DNA of 64,000 nt from Shewanella nanhaiensis (GCF_019457885.1 NZ_JAHZST010000015.1:1-64000), one strand, 5' to 3'; positions 35,161 to 44,648 are shown, numbered from the stretch's first letter. Made by a program: numbers and translations. The notes: generated by a model from the letters alone, not told the origin.

Positions 35161-37470
35161 TCAATCGCCAGCTTTAATCGTTATCTTATGTAAACTCTCA
35201 CTGGGCAACAGAGCGGTACTCTTTTGCTTGGCATAATCATCAAAACCACTACGATAATAATCAGATAAAGGATGGCCCGATTGCCCTCCAGGAACCATCA
35301 TCACAGCCTGCTCCTCTAAACCTGGCTGAACAATAAAACGTTGAGATGCACCAAATGATCCTCGTTGAACCGCAGGCATAAAGGAGTCGCCATAACCAGC
35401 TATTTTGGGCATATCTAAAAAGCGGCTTAGTAGAGGAGTTTGCCGGCTAAAAGGGTGCTTTATCTCCAATTGATTAATCTTTCCCCATTGCAGATCTGCA
35501 AATTCACCCTCTTCACTATGCTTAGCGAGCAAACCTGTAACCGATGCTTGGTAGCTAGAGATGATAAACTCATCCCAACTACTGTATTGAGCAGGAAGCC
35601 AACTCTCTGGCTGCTCAGTGATAATTTGCCAAATTGCAGGCTCTAAATAACGCTTCACAACAGATAAACTTAACTCTATCTCATTCAACTCAGTTTCAAG
35701 TGGGGCAAAAACCGAATCTATTAGCTGAGCTCTAAACCCTCTCACCAATGTATACCCTACAGAATCGGCACAAGCACACTTCTGCCAGTCTCTTAGCAGC
35801 TGAATATCTTTAGCAAAACGCTTAGGTTGAGTAGCCAGTAGTGTGATCAGGTATTGGTGCCATGAACTTAAAAAACGTGCTTCATTATCCAGTTGAAGCT
35901 TTAAGAACGACGCCTCTGTGAAACTTGTCGATTCAAACAGCCTATCTCTTATCTGCTGAGCCCTAGCCCCCAACGCATAACCACCATCACCAAATCGCTT
36001 AGCCGCTTTTGACGACATAACTCTGGAGTTTGCAGACCATAACCGTTGAGATTCTGGATTATAAACTTGAGGCAAAACAGCTTCATCTTCCATCCAAGCG
36101 TTAATTTGAAACCTGTTGGCCTTTTGAGCGGTATTACTGGGGTTAGTGCGCGAAGGAACAGCGCCGGCAGGCGTCCAGCCAGCGTTACCATCACTGTCCA
36201 CCAACATGATATTTTGCACCGGAATACCAAAACGAGTGGCCAAGGTTAGCCCCTGCTTAACACTATCAGCTGTTTCCAACTCCATAAGCTCCATATCCAC
36301 CGCGTAATCGCGATGAGCAACCCAAGAGAGGCCATAAGCCTGCTTGTTAACCCGCTTAACGGGCCCAAACCTTGAAAGCTCGATAGTGTACTCAATACTG
36401 CTGTCTGGTAATGCGATTGTCTCAACCTCTGTTGAGATCTTATCCGCTGGCGTTAACTCTACCCAATCTGCGGTATCGATATAAGCGTTAGTAAATCCCC
36501 ATGCAAGCAGACCGTTTGTCCCCACAACAATAGCTGGCGCGCCAGGCAGAGAAACACCTGTCACTTGCACCTTCTCTCCCTTGTTAGCTGCGGTGTTTAT
36601 GTAATTCAGTTGCGCTCTATACCAGATAATGGGCGCAGCCAGTGATAGGTGCATATCATCAGATAACATCCCCTTGCCACTTTGAGTTAACTCCCCTGTC
36701 ACAGCCCAGTTATTACTGCCTATATCCAGAGGCTCCTTAATATCTGTCATCTTTGCCGCAAGCAGGCTTGAAGGTGATAATCTTGGTACTGCGACTGACT
36801 CAGTAGGAAGTAAGCTGCCATCAAGCGCTGCCTGATAGGGGCTATTTTGTATGATGAAAGCCAACATCTCTTGACCATGTAGCTTCTCTATCTGAGTTAA
36901 CACCATATCTCTTGTTGGTGTCCTCCCTTGGAGATCCAGATACATACTATAGATAACCAGCAGGCTATCAGCAGGAACCCATGGCTTAGGTTTTGTCCCT
37001 GTAGCAAGATACTCAAATGAAGCGAGATGTTGCTCAGCAAGGGCATCGTTAACCCCATTTGCATAGGTCTGTAGCATCATCTTTTCGGTTATCGGTAGAT
37101 TAGCCACTATTCTCTCAGCGCGTTTTCTGAACTGATGGAAGCGGCGCTTTTTATCCAAAGGAAGTGCTTTCTCTCCAAAAATCTCAGACAGCTCACCTGC
37201 CGCATTACGCCTTAACAAGTCCATCTGAAAAAACCTGTCCTGTCCATGAGCAAAACCTAAACCATAAGTCACATCTTTACGGCTCTGACCTGAGATAACA
37301 GCCGTGCCTAAACGGTCGCGCTCCAGTGTTATATCTTTAGAGATGTGAGCACTAAACAACTCGCCAGAAAGTCGAGGTAAACTCAAATTCATGGCGAAGT
37401 AGATGCCACAAGAGAGGATGAAAACCAGTGATAATGTACCGATAAGGAATATTTTTATTATTTTATACAT
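35161..37470 (-). CDS. Penicillin acylase family protein
   Basis: An N-terminal nucleophile hydrolase, 769 residues. A membrane anchor or signal segment spans about residues 7-27. The alpha part follows with YGLGFAHGQDRFFQMDLLRR, typical of this family. Auto-cleavage should occur before Ser252 in DIGSNNWAV, the new N-terminal nucleophile; the downstream block PGAPAIVVGTNGLLAWGFTNA is also conserved. Relatives cleave beta-lactam side chains or acyl-homoserine lactones, so quorum-signal or amide turnover is possible, but substrate cannot be read from sequence. It is convergent with the TorF-like gene. Confidence 0.9.
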   Translation of the reverse strand: MYKIIKIFLIGTLSLVFILSCGIYFAMNLSLPRLSGELFSAHISKDITLERDRLGTAVISGQSRKDVTYGLGFAHGQDRFFQMDLLRRNAAGELSEIFGEKALPLDKKRRFHQFRKRAERIVANLPITEKMMLQTYANGVNDALAEQHLASFEYLATGTKPKPWVPADSLLVIYSMYLDLQGRTPTRDMVLTQIEKLHGQEMLAFIIQNSPYQAALDGSLLPTESVAVPRLSPSSLLAAKMTDIKEPLDIGSNNWAVTGELTQSGKGMLSDDMHLSLAAPIIWYRAQLNYINTAANKGEKVQVTGVSLPGAPAIVVGTNGLLAWGFTNAYIDTADWVELTPADKISTEVETIALPDSSIEYTIELSRFGPVKRVNKQAYGLSWVAHRDYAVDMELMELETADSVKQGLTLATRFGIPVQNIMLVDSDGNAGWTPAGAVPSRTNPSNTAQKANRFQINAWMEDEAVLPQVYNPESQRLWSANSRVMSSKAAKRFGDGGYALGARAQQIRDRLFESTSFTEASFLKLQLDNEARFLSSWHQYLITLLATQPKRFAKDIQLLRDWQKCACADSVGYTLVRGFRAQLIDSVFAPLETELNEIELSLSVVKRYLEPAIWQIITEQPESWLPAQYSSWDEFIISSYQASVTGLLAKHSEEGEFADLQWGKINQLEIKHPFSRQTPLLSRFLDMPKIAGYGDSFMPAVQRGSFGASQRFIVQPGLEEQAVMMVPGGQSGHPLSDYYRSGFDDYAKQKSTALLPSESLHKITIKAGD

Positions 37471-37585
37471 TAACTAACACCATGATTTATGAGCTTTTAC
37501 ATCATGATATATCAAGTTAGTGAAATGTTATATTTCTAACCAAAATATTCCTATATGTGGTTTATATAATAGGTGGGAAATAATT

Positions 37586-37852
37586 TTACATGCATTGAGC
37601 CAATGCGCCTTTCTTGGTTGCCGCCATCACGCAACCACGTTCACTATCTGATGCAGCCTTGCAATCAGCCATCATGGTTTTACCATCAGGAGCCATACTA
37701 CCAAGCACTTTTTGTGCGTGCTTGACCACCTCTGAACATTTTTCAACAGGCACAGGATCATAGTTGCTGCATCCGCTAAGTGACAGTAATGATACTGCCA
37801 TTAATATTAATGCCACTCTACCCGCACCATTTCGGTTATCAGAACTAGACAT
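37586..37852 (-). CDS. Small lipoprotein, hypothetical
   Basis: An 88-residue protein with an N-terminal segment ending in the lipobox LLSLSGCSN, so a mature lipoprotein of about 58 residues. The mature part has four further cysteines (EKCSEV, ADCKAA, RGCVMA, AQCM), which may form two disulfides. I do not recognise a family. It is alone upstream of the penicillin acylase gene. Confidence 0.75.
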   Translation of the reverse strand: MSSSDNRNGAGRVALILMAVSLLSLSGCSNYDPVPVEKCSEVVKHAQKVLGSMAPDGKTMMADCKAASDSERGCVMAATKKGALAQCM

Positions 37853-38030
37853 ATTTCATCCTCAAGCTTCTTCTCATTGATACTAAAAGACTAGATGAGA
37901 TCTATAACTTCTGCCTTTTCTAGCAAAGCCTAATACCAATTTATGGCCTCCCAACCTTCAGTCAGCCTAATCTTGACTTAAAGATGATTAAACGTAAGCT
38001 AAATACAACTTATTCAATTCAATTAGAACG

Positions 38031-38282
38031 ATGGCTAAACCCAATAAGAAAGGCCCTACACGAACTGTCGATATCTTCTGCGTTAAGTGTAAAACTCAAC
38101 TATTTAAATATCGTAAAGGGGGAAAAGGCGCACTAGTAAAATGTTTCAAGGAGCGGATAGTAGAAGATCACACACAAACACCCTGTATCTGCCCAGGCTG
38201 TGGACAAGAGTTTGCCCGAGATACACTAGTAAGAGGAACCCCTTCACTAAAGATGATTGGCGGTAAAGTCAGCTTTAGATAA
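38031..38282 (+). CDS. Small zinc-ribbon protein, hypothetical
   Basis: An 83-residue basic protein with two cysteine pairs: FCVKCKTQLFKYRKGGKGA at about residues 16-34 and CICPGCGQEFARDTLV at about 52-67. The pairs should bind one zinc ion as in zinc-ribbon domains. There is no signal peptide, so it is cytoplasmic and may bind nucleic acid. It is monocistronic. No function is assigned. Confidence 0.75.
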   Translation: MAKPNKKGPTRTVDIFCVKCKTQLFKYRKGGKGALVKCFKERIVEDHTQTPCICPGCGQEFARDTLVRGTPSLKMIGGKVSFR

Positions 38283-38586
38283 CAAGAGGTTTAAACAATT
38301 CCTCACTCAAGCTTAATTTAAGCTAGTTCATCAACACCTTGCCACTATCCTTACCTTTAAAACATCAAACAATCTCACTTGAGCTAACGGCTATGAATAA
38401 GGTCTGTTTTACAGAGCAAATGAATATTTCTCGTTGAAACAGTTAAAAATGAAAATTCCGCTTGCGATAAATGGCTTCATGGAGAATACTTTTACAGGGG
38501 ACCAGACCAATGAAATCTGATTTAAAATAGTGCATTAGGTTAGAAGTTTGTACTTCCATCTCGCCATGCACAGCAGAAGGATCACT
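38283..38586. other. Gene-free stretch before the binding-protein gene
   Basis: About 300 bases. Only very short frames occur (one of 23 codons near 38449). I see no RNA gene, terminator or operator that I could support. Confidence 0.4.
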
Positions 38587-39672
38587 ATGCGATATATTAT
38601 TCTGTTAGCTAGCACTTTAGCTATGGTCTCTCCTATCTCACATGCAACAGAGATCCTGCGAATATTTACCTGGGATGGCTACATCACCCCCCAAGATCTC
38701 ACCGCAATTAATCAGCAACTCAAAGCTCACGACTACAATATTGAAGCTCAAGTCATTAGCCCGCTTGCATCCGGTCCTGAGCAGATGTTTGATGTTATCC
38801 GCTCCGGCAAATGTGATATCTCATTTCTGACTCTTAATTACATCAAGATGCAGGAGGAGAAAACCGCCAAGCTTCTTCAGGTAATTGACACCCAGTCTCC
38901 CAGAATGCCTAACTACAAGAACCTAAAAGCTGAGCTAACTACGCTTCCCATGGGAATTGTTAAGCAAGGTAGTGTCTATATCCCCTTTGGAGGTGGAGCC
39001 TATGGTATATGGGCTAATATGAATAAGTTAACGATAGATGAGTTACCAGTATCGGTAAAAGATCTCTGGGATGATAAATGGAAAGGTAAACTCTCTCTGG
39101 CCAAAGGACAGATCCAGCCAAATATCGCACTAGTCATGCTCGCTATGGACAAGCCCCCTTTCTATATTAACGACCTCATCAACTCAGGTAATAGACGACA
39201 AGCGATGCAGTTTGTTGCAGATGAAGCGCAGCTGCAAACTAACCTTTTATATCAACAGGTTCACTCATTTTGGGATGGGACTCCTAGCTATGATCAGGAG
39301 CTACTATTAACCTCAAGCTATGGTGTTGAGATTGCGAATAAAAATGCTGAGGGTGGTCAATGGCAATATGTTCAATTCGAAGAGGGTAGCACTGTTTGGC
39401 TAGATACCATCAACTTCGCTAAACATCTAAGTGGAGCAAAGCTCGAAGCTGCCGAAATCGTCGCTAACTACTTTATCGGAAGGTCCGTTCAAAATCGGCT
39501 CGTCAATGAATTAGGCATGGTATCGGTTAGTAATCTTGTCGAAAACAACCCATTACTCGATAACAATCCAGACTTTTTTTCCAAGCAGATGTTCTGGCAA
39601 CCTTATGACAAAACCGCCGACAACATCATGGACCTCATGTCAGATGCTGCGATGACACAAGTTATTCCATAA
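38587..39672 (+). CDS. Orphan PotD/PotF-type periplasmic binding protein
   Basis: A 361-residue exported solute-binding protein. The ATG at 38587 is chosen because AAGGA lies 6 bases upstream and the signal peptide (to about residue 20, PISHA) begins right there. The mature N-terminus EILRIFTWDGYITPQDL and the later VYIPFGGGAYGIWANMNKL and SVKDLWDDKWKGKLSLAKG blocks are typical of polyamine-binding proteins PotD/PotF. No permease or ATPase genes lie nearby, so it may serve a distant transporter or act as a sensor subunit as NspS does in Vibrio. Confidence 0.8.
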   Translation: MRYIILLASTLAMVSPISHATEILRIFTWDGYITPQDLTAINQQLKAHDYNIEAQVISPLASGPEQMFDVIRSGKCDISFLTLNYIKMQEEKTAKLLQVIDTQSPRMPNYKNLKAELTTLPMGIVKQGSVYIPFGGGAYGIWANMNKLTIDELPVSVKDLWDDKWKGKLSLAKGQIQPNIALVMLAMDKPPFYINDLINSGNRRQAMQFVADEAQLQTNLLYQQVHSFWDGTPSYDQELLLTSSYGVEIANKNAEGGQWQYVQFEEGSTVWLDTINFAKHLSGAKLEAAEIVANYFIGRSVQNRLVNELGMVSVSNLVENNPLLDNNPDFFSKQMFWQPYDKTADNIMDLMSDAAMTQVIP

Positions 39673-39773
39673 CGCTTAAAAACCTACAGATCACATTCAA
39701 AACTGAGCCAAAAACTTTGACAGTAGGATAAAAACAGAACAAAATTCTCGGTTTGACATTAGTAGGTTTAATT

Positions 39774-40043
39774 ATGTGCCAGATATTTTCACAGCAGCCC
39801 ATAGAGCACTACCAATACATAACTCGAGCAATCCGTATTGATGGGCATGCCACCAGTGTCAAACTCGAACTCAGCTTCTGGGAGATACTGGAACAGATAG
39901 CAAACAATCAAGAGATGTCTGTGCCAAAATTTATCAGCAATATCTATAAAGAATCGATGGTACACAATGGTGGCGTCACCAACCTAGCCTCAATACTTCG
40001 CTGTTCATGTCTTATCTACCTAAAACAATCAACAGCCGTGTAG
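39774..40043 (+). CDS. Ribbon-helix-helix domain protein
   Basis: An 89-residue protein; the ATG at 39774 is preferred because TAGG lies a few bases upstream. The centre, with IRIDGHATSVKLELSFWEIL followed by IANNQEMSVPKFISNIY, fits the RHH_4 family of small DNA-binding proteins, with one beta strand and two helices. It may be a local transcription regulator. A target is not evident; the next genes start about 100 bases downstream. Confidence 0.65.
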   Translation: MCQIFSQQPIEHYQYITRAIRIDGHATSVKLELSFWEILEQIANNQEMSVPKFISNIYKESMVHNGGVTNLASILRCSCLIYLKQSTAV

Positions 40044-40139
40044 CGACAAAAATTCACTATTCATCTCCTGTCGTACTCCAGTACTACCAAGCAATAGGGC
40101 GACAGGAATATGCTAGCTCCTTTTTAAAGAGGAGCTCAA

Positions 40140-40547
40140 GTGAATATCCATACAAGCAAACTGATCCATACCATGATCCGAGTCAGAGATCTGGAGACCT
40201 CCATCGCCTTTTACCAAGCAGCACTTGGACTTGAGATAAAGGAACAGTTTATTTTCGACGAATTCACCTTAACTTACCTAGGTAACCAGACAACTGATTT
40301 CGAACTCGAACTCACCTATAACCATGACACTGACAATGACTATAGCCATGGCAGCGGCTATGGACATATAGCCGTGAGTGTCGAAGATATTGAGGAGAGC
40401 TTCCACGGGCTCACCTTATTAGATATGAAACCCACCAATATTAAACATCTCAATCATAAAAACACCCATCTCGCGAGTTTCTTTTTTATCCAAGATCCCG
40501 ATGGATACAAAATCGAATTTCTTCAACGCAGCAAAAGATACCGTTAA
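40140..40547 (+). CDS. VOC-family (glyoxalase I-like) protein
   Basis: A 135-residue vicinal-oxygen-chelate protein with the two-half fold of glyoxalase I. The start is a GTG with AGGAG 7 bases before it. Likely metal ligands lie in LIHTMIRVRDLETSIAFY (His11), ELELTY, GHIAVSVEDIEES (His) and KIEFLQRS (Glu). The first half, with FYQAALGLEI, resembles lactoylglutathione lyase (GloA), which turns the methylglyoxal-glutathione adduct into lactoylglutathione. Exact substrate is not proven. It forms an operon with the ABM gene 17 bases downstream. Confidence 0.8.
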   Translation: MNIHTSKLIHTMIRVRDLETSIAFYQAALGLEIKEQFIFDEFTLTYLGNQTTDFELELTYNHDTDNDYSHGSGYGHIAVSVEDIEESFHGLTLLDMKPTNIKHLNHKNTHLASFFFIQDPDGYKIEFLQRSKRYR

Positions 40548-40564
40548 TCTAAACAGGAGCCGTA

Positions 40565-40855
40565 ATGATAAATCTAATTGCCACATTCCAAGCAAAAACA
40601 GGAAAAGAGACCGAGTTAAAACGCTTACTGTTAGCCATGCTAGCCCCAAGCCGTAATGAGCCAGGCTCAGTGAGCTACAAGCTATTTAATGTTCAGGATG
40701 ACTCAGCCACATTTATCTTCCAGGAGTCATTTACCAATCAAGCTGCCTTCGAGGAACATTGTCAACAGCCATATTTCACTCAACTATTAACACAACTTGA
40801 TGGGCTACTCGAACATGAACCAGAGATAAAGTTTTTAGAACTGTTAGACATTTAG
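40565..40855 (+). CDS. Antibiotic biosynthesis monooxygenase (ABM) domain protein
   Basis: A 96-residue single-domain ABM protein of the YgiN/LsrG type, usually a dimer that oxidises or isomerises small quinones or signals. Visible features are the opening INLIATFQAKTGKETELKR, the RNEPGSVSYKLFNVQDD block and FIFQESFTNQAAFEEHCQ. AGGAG lies close before the ATG. It is co-transcribed with the VOC gene upstream, suggesting a small detoxification operon. Confidence 0.82.
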   Translation: MINLIATFQAKTGKETELKRLLLAMLAPSRNEPGSVSYKLFNVQDDSATFIFQESFTNQAAFEEHCQQPYFTQLLTQLDGLLEHEPEIKFLELLDI

Positions 40856-41167
40856 TGGCTATAAATTAACTTTTATTGGCCTTCAAAAAACAAGCCGAAA
40901 TCCCCTTGTTAAATTAATGGAACATAAGTATTAAAAATAAATACATCATAAATAAATCTAATATAACCAAGGTGTTGATTTAAGTGAATTTGATACAACA
41001 TCAAAAATGGTAAAACTGAATATTAAATAAATTAGAGATTAAACTTAATCAACAAAGCTTGAATGGATAAACCAAAAGGATAAAATACATTGTCCAAACG
41101 ATGTTATACGTTTAAAAATGTGGCATTAAAATCCCCACTAATATTAACCAATTTGAAAGGAGTTAGT
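40856..41167. other. AT-rich intergenic region
   Basis: About 310 bases, very AT-rich, with no reading frame I would support. The upstream extension of the next gene's frame begins here (41090) but lacks a ribosome site. Confidence 0.4.
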
Positions 41168-41713
41168 ATGAAATATCCATTTTCATTACTTACATTGATA
41201 TTCATGGCGATATTAACAGGGTGTACATCAACGGCCGAAAATGCACCCGTTGATAATTACATCACTCATGATGGCAACCTTGCCATCATCTGGAAAGATC
41301 CCAATCAGTATACAGATATAGAATCAACCATCTGGCTACAATCTAAATTTACCCCCTACCTGTTTACAGAGCTGACAGAGGAGTTAGGCAAACAGGTTAA
41401 CCCTGTACTAGGAAAAGATCAGAAACTAGACATTATGGTCACCAATCTTGATTTGGCTGGCGATGTTCAACCCACCTTTGGTGCCTCAGCAGATGATATC
41501 AGGGTTGTATCCGAGCTCTACCCACCAAAAATCAATTTCGATTACAGCTTAAGTCAAAATGGGAAAGTGATTAAATCTGGCTCAGAGAAACTGCAAAACA
41601 TGAGTTTCTTATTTGGTATTCAACCAATTACGAGTCAACCTTTTGCATATGAATCAGATCTATTAAAGAAATGGTTTAAAAAAGAGATAAAGCCCGACTT
41701 GATTAAAAGATAA
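41168..41713 (+). CDS. DUF3016-like lipoprotein
   Basis: A 181-residue protein; the ATG at 41168 has AAGGAG 7 bases before it. A signal with lipobox ILTGCTS marks a lipoprotein. The mature part contains ESTIWLQSKFTPYLFTELTE and LDIMVTNLDLAGDVQP, which look like the DUF3016 family found in Shewanella and relatives. Function is not known. A hairpin with arms TCGAGGT and ACCTCGA at 41721-41745 follows the gene but lacks a T-run. Confidence 0.72.
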   Translation: MKYPFSLLTLIFMAILTGCTSTAENAPVDNYITHDGNLAIIWKDPNQYTDIESTIWLQSKFTPYLFTELTEELGKQVNPVLGKDQKLDIMVTNLDLAGDVQPTFGASADDIRVVSELYPPKINFDYSLSQNGKVIKSGSEKLQNMSFLFGIQPITSQPFAYESDLLKKWFKKEIKPDLIKR

Positions 41714-41787
41714 AGTAATATCGAGGTGGCTAAAATAGCACCTCGAAACATTAAGTAAAAATAAAAACGGTATCTATAATAACTTTA

Positions 41788-42411
41788 TTAACTATTCTTT
41801 TCCCCTAATCCAATACCCACCTCTTTCATATAATTAAGCAATGAAATAGCATCTGTGTTGCTTTGATTTGCTAAGCCGTTTACCACGCCGAGTTGATCTG
41901 CTGGTTTTCTGTGTTGACCTAACTTTTGCTTTCCCTGCATCTGAGTGATATTGATTTTAAAGCCTATCACTCCCTTCGCTAACCTATCTCGATGCTCATC
42001 AGTAAGAGTCTCACCAGTGAGCAGCAGCTCAGGCTCATAAGCCATCACCGTTTCATCTAATATCTTAATGGTGTCATCAGCAGGTAACAGCTCCATCTCT
42101 CCATGGATATGCACTGCGCCATAGTTCCAAGTTGGTACCGCTGGCGATGAGGCATACCAGCTCGGTGATATGTAACTGTGAGGCCCTTGAAGAATAACCA
42201 TCACAGTGCAGCCATCTTGTGTAGCCAAATGTAGGTTAGTTCTAGAGAAATGCCCATATAGCGTACCAAGCTCCCCTTCGGATCTTTTCAGCAAAAATGG
42301 TAGGTGATTAGCCTCAAGTTGTTCAGAGATAATGGCCCCAAAACTAAAAGTCTCAATAAACTGATGAATAAGCTCGTGGCTTCCCATCTTCATTGTTTTA
42401 GGTATGTGCAT
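41788..42411 (-). CDS. PaiB-like FMN-binding split-barrel protein
   Basis: A 207-residue protein of the PaiB family, built on an FMN-binding split-barrel fold. The opening MHIPKTMKMGSHELIHQFIE, the LYGHFSRTNLH motif near residue 50 and the SPSWYASSPAVPTWNY block near residue 80 are typical. In Bacillus, PaiB acts with the acetyltransferase PaiA; here an acetyltransferase gene also precedes it and overlaps it by 14 bases. Whether it regulates transcription or is an enzyme is not clear. Confidence 0.88.
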   Translation of the reverse strand: MHIPKTMKMGSHELIHQFIETFSFGAIISEQLEANHLPFLLKRSEGELGTLYGHFSRTNLHLATQDGCTVMVILQGPHSYISPSWYASSPAVPTWNYGAVHIHGEMELLPADDTIKILDETVMAYEPELLLTGETLTDEHRDRLAKGVIGFKINITQMQGKQKLGQHRKPADQLGVVNGLANQSNTDAISLLNYMKEVGIGLGEKNS

Positions 42412-43030
42412 TAATTGACCCTACTGTTTGCTCCATTTTCCCCTGTAGAGCTGATTTCACCTGCGGCCAATCTTGCTCAATAATGCTGTAAAGGGCGGTG
42501 TTTCTATAGCTGCCACCGGGCAAAATTCTACTATTACGTAATATCCCCTCGAACTCGGCCCCGATACGTAGAATGGCGCTGCGAGACTGTTGGTTTTTTT
42601 CATGGGTTCTAATCTCTACTCTGATGGCATCCAATACTTCAAACGCATGTTGCAAGAGTAAATATTTTGCTTGAGTATTCACATGACTACGCTGAAATTC
42701 TGGTGTGATAAAGGTATGGCCTATCTCTATATTCCTATCATCGCGCCTAATTGAGCAATACCGAGTACTGCCTATCACCTTTTGGCTTTGCTTATCGATG
42801 ATCACAAAGGGAACTTGGTTACCTAACTCCTGCTCTACCAGCACTTTTTCAATCCAAGCAGCTGTCATCTCAAGGCTTGTACAAGGGTTAGGCACTACCC
42901 ATTGCCACAGTTTTTCATGATTGCCAGCAAGCTGAAAAGCCTCTACATCTTCTCTAGTTAATGGTCTTAGTTGGATATCCTTAGATTCCAATGTTATGGG
43001 CTTAGGAGTAAAACGGGTTGATGTGTGCAA
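42398..43030 (-). CDS. GNAT-family N-acetyltransferase (RimJ/RimL-like)
   Basis: A protein of 210 residues when started at the TTG at 43030, which has GGAGA 6 bases before it; a TTG at 43048 also reads in but has no such site. It follows the RimJ/RimL pattern: KDIQLRPLTREDVEAF at the start, GSTRYCSIRRDDRNIEIGHT in the middle, then YLLLQHAFEVLDAIRVEIRTH and NQQSRSAILRIGAEFEG for acetyl-CoA binding. The target is not known. It overlaps PaiB and is divergent from the MocR-type regulator gene. Confidence 0.85.
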   Translation of the reverse strand: MHTSTRFTPKPITLESKDIQLRPLTREDVEAFQLAGNHEKLWQWVVPNPCTSLEMTAAWIEKVLVEQELGNQVPFVIIDKQSQKVIGSTRYCSIRRDDRNIEIGHTFITPEFQRSHVNTQAKYLLLQHAFEVLDAIRVEIRTHEKNQQSRSAILRIGAEFEGILRNSRILPGGSYRNTALYSIIEQDWPQVKSALQGKMEQTVGSINAHT

Positions 43031-43072
43031 GTGAGCTCTCCGATTCAAATTGATATGGTGATTCTTGCAGCA

Positions 43073-43119
43073 TCTGGTATAAATAATAGGCCCAGATATT
43101 AAAATCTAACTATACCAGA
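43073..43119. promoter_or_regulatory. Candidate operator of the MocR-type regulator
   Basis: TCTGGTATA (43073-43081) and its exact reverse complement TATACCAGA (43111-43119) flank 29 bases. The second arm touches the start codon of the regulator gene, and the first lies toward the divergent GNAT gene. The core ATACCA is the half-site known for the related regulator GabR. Confidence 0.6.
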
Positions 43120-43120
43120 G

Positions 43121-44575
43121 ATGAAAACACTGACCCTGACGTTAACCCAACCAGCTAAACCAAAGTTTTTGCAGATCGCCAGAGCCATAAGCTTCGCTAT
43201 AAAGCAGGGACAAGTTAACGCTAAAGAGCCACTTCCTTCTGCTCGTCAACTTGCTGCTGAACTGCAAACCAATCGCCATACCATCATGGCAGCTTACCAA
43301 GAGTTGATCGCCCAAGGCTGGGTGCAATCAATAGAGCGCCAAGGCTATAGGGTTGTTGAATCAATTCCAGTGGAATCCAGTCGTCATGCTAAAGAGAGCT
43401 TAAAGTGCGAACAAAATAAATTTATATGGCAGACAAACCTTGCAACTTTTGAACTCGATAACAGCAAGCCAGCTCATGAGTATGCTTACAACTTTGCAGG
43501 AGGGAATCCTGATATCTCCGCTTTTCCTTTCCATGAGCTTAAGCCTTATATGAGCGATAGCCTCACTCGCCCACGTCTTAATCACCTGTCATACGGTAAT
43601 AATCGAGGAGATGACCAGTTTATCTCTCAACTTGCTACCTACTTAAGACGAGCCCGCTCAATCACAAATAAGGAGATCATTACCGTTAACGGATCACAGG
43701 AGGCGCTGTATTTGCTTTCTCAGGTGCTATTAAAACCCGGTTCTAAAGTTGCTGTGGAGTCTCTAGGCTACCAGCCTGCATGGAATGCTTTTACTACTGC
43801 CGGAGCAGAGTTAATAGCCATCAAACAGCACCCAAAAGGGATAGATATTGAGCACTTAACCCTATTAGTTAAGCAGCAAAAAATCTCACTTATCTATCTA
43901 ACCCCACTACATCAATACCCCACCACTGTGACTCTGCCAATCCATGAAAGGGTGAAAATTTATCAGCTCGCCGCGAAATACCAGATAGCCATCGTTGAAG
44001 ATGATTATGATCATGAGTTTCACTACTCAAGTCAGCCCTTAGCACCTTTAGCTGCAGACGATCCACAAGGGCTAGTTATCTACCTGTCAACATTCTCAAA
44101 AATTATGTTTCCCGGCTGCCGTATTGGCTATATGGCGGTCGATAAATCATTAGCACCAGCACTTATCAACTATCGAAGTGTGATGAATCATAAGCCCAAT
44201 GTGTTAATGCAAGATGCCATCGGACGTTGGATGAAGGAGGGATCCTTTGAAAGACATTTGCGGCGCACCACTAAACTATACCAACAAAGACGCAATAACT
44301 TAGTCTCCCAGTTAGAAAAGTACCAAGCACAAGGGCTAGATATTAGCTTCACCATCCCCGCAGGCGGCATGGCCATCTGGTTAGATGTGAAAAAAAATGC
44401 CAAAGAGCTTGAGAGGTTTGCTTTAGCCCATGATATCTACCTAGTCTCTGAGTCGGGTTTTCATTTAGATAAAGAGAATGATGAAAATCGCTATATTCGT
44501 CTTGGCTTTGCAGGGATGAAACCGGAAAAGATGAACCGGGGATTGGCCATACTGTTCAATTATTTTAACCAGTGA
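43121..44575 (+). CDS. MocR/PdxR-type transcriptional regulator
   Basis: A 484-residue regulator joining an N-terminal GntR winged helix (KEPLPSARQLAAELQTNRHT near residue 40) to an aminotransferase-fold domain that should bind pyridoxal phosphate. The PLP lysine lies in YLSTFSKIMFPGCRIGYM and the aspartate partner in IVEDDYDHEFHY. Such proteins (PdxR, GabR, TauR) control vitamin B6, GABA or taurine genes. The adjacent divergent GNAT-paiB operon is the likely target. The ATG lacks a normal ribosome site and lies directly after an operator arm, so self-repression is probable. Confidence 0.9.
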   Translation: MKTLTLTLTQPAKPKFLQIARAISFAIKQGQVNAKEPLPSARQLAAELQTNRHTIMAAYQELIAQGWVQSIERQGYRVVESIPVESSRHAKESLKCEQNKFIWQTNLATFELDNSKPAHEYAYNFAGGNPDISAFPFHELKPYMSDSLTRPRLNHLSYGNNRGDDQFISQLATYLRRARSITNKEIITVNGSQEALYLLSQVLLKPGSKVAVESLGYQPAWNAFTTAGAELIAIKQHPKGIDIEHLTLLVKQQKISLIYLTPLHQYPTTVTLPIHERVKIYQLAAKYQIAIVEDDYDHEFHYSSQPLAPLAADDPQGLVIYLSTFSKIMFPGCRIGYMAVDKSLAPALINYRSVMNHKPNVLMQDAIGRWMKEGSFERHLRRTTKLYQQRRNNLVSQLEKYQAQGLDISFTIPAGGMAIWLDVKKNAKELERFALAHDIYLVSESGFHLDKENDENRYIRLGFAGMKPEKMNRGLAILFNYFNQ

Positions 44576-44648
44576 TATCTACTGCTTATCAAAGCCTGCA
44601 GTACCCCTTTTAAATTAAGAGGTACTGACTTACCTACTTTGCGTTAAC

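Noticed and set aside
39753..39773. Longer N-terminus for the RHH protein
   Set aside because: The seven extra codons start at a poor site; TAGG lies properly before the ATG at 39774.
40007..40234. 75-codon frame before the VOC gene
   Set aside because: It overlaps both the RHH gene and the VOC gene in another frame and lacks a ribosome site; the VOC start has a strong one.
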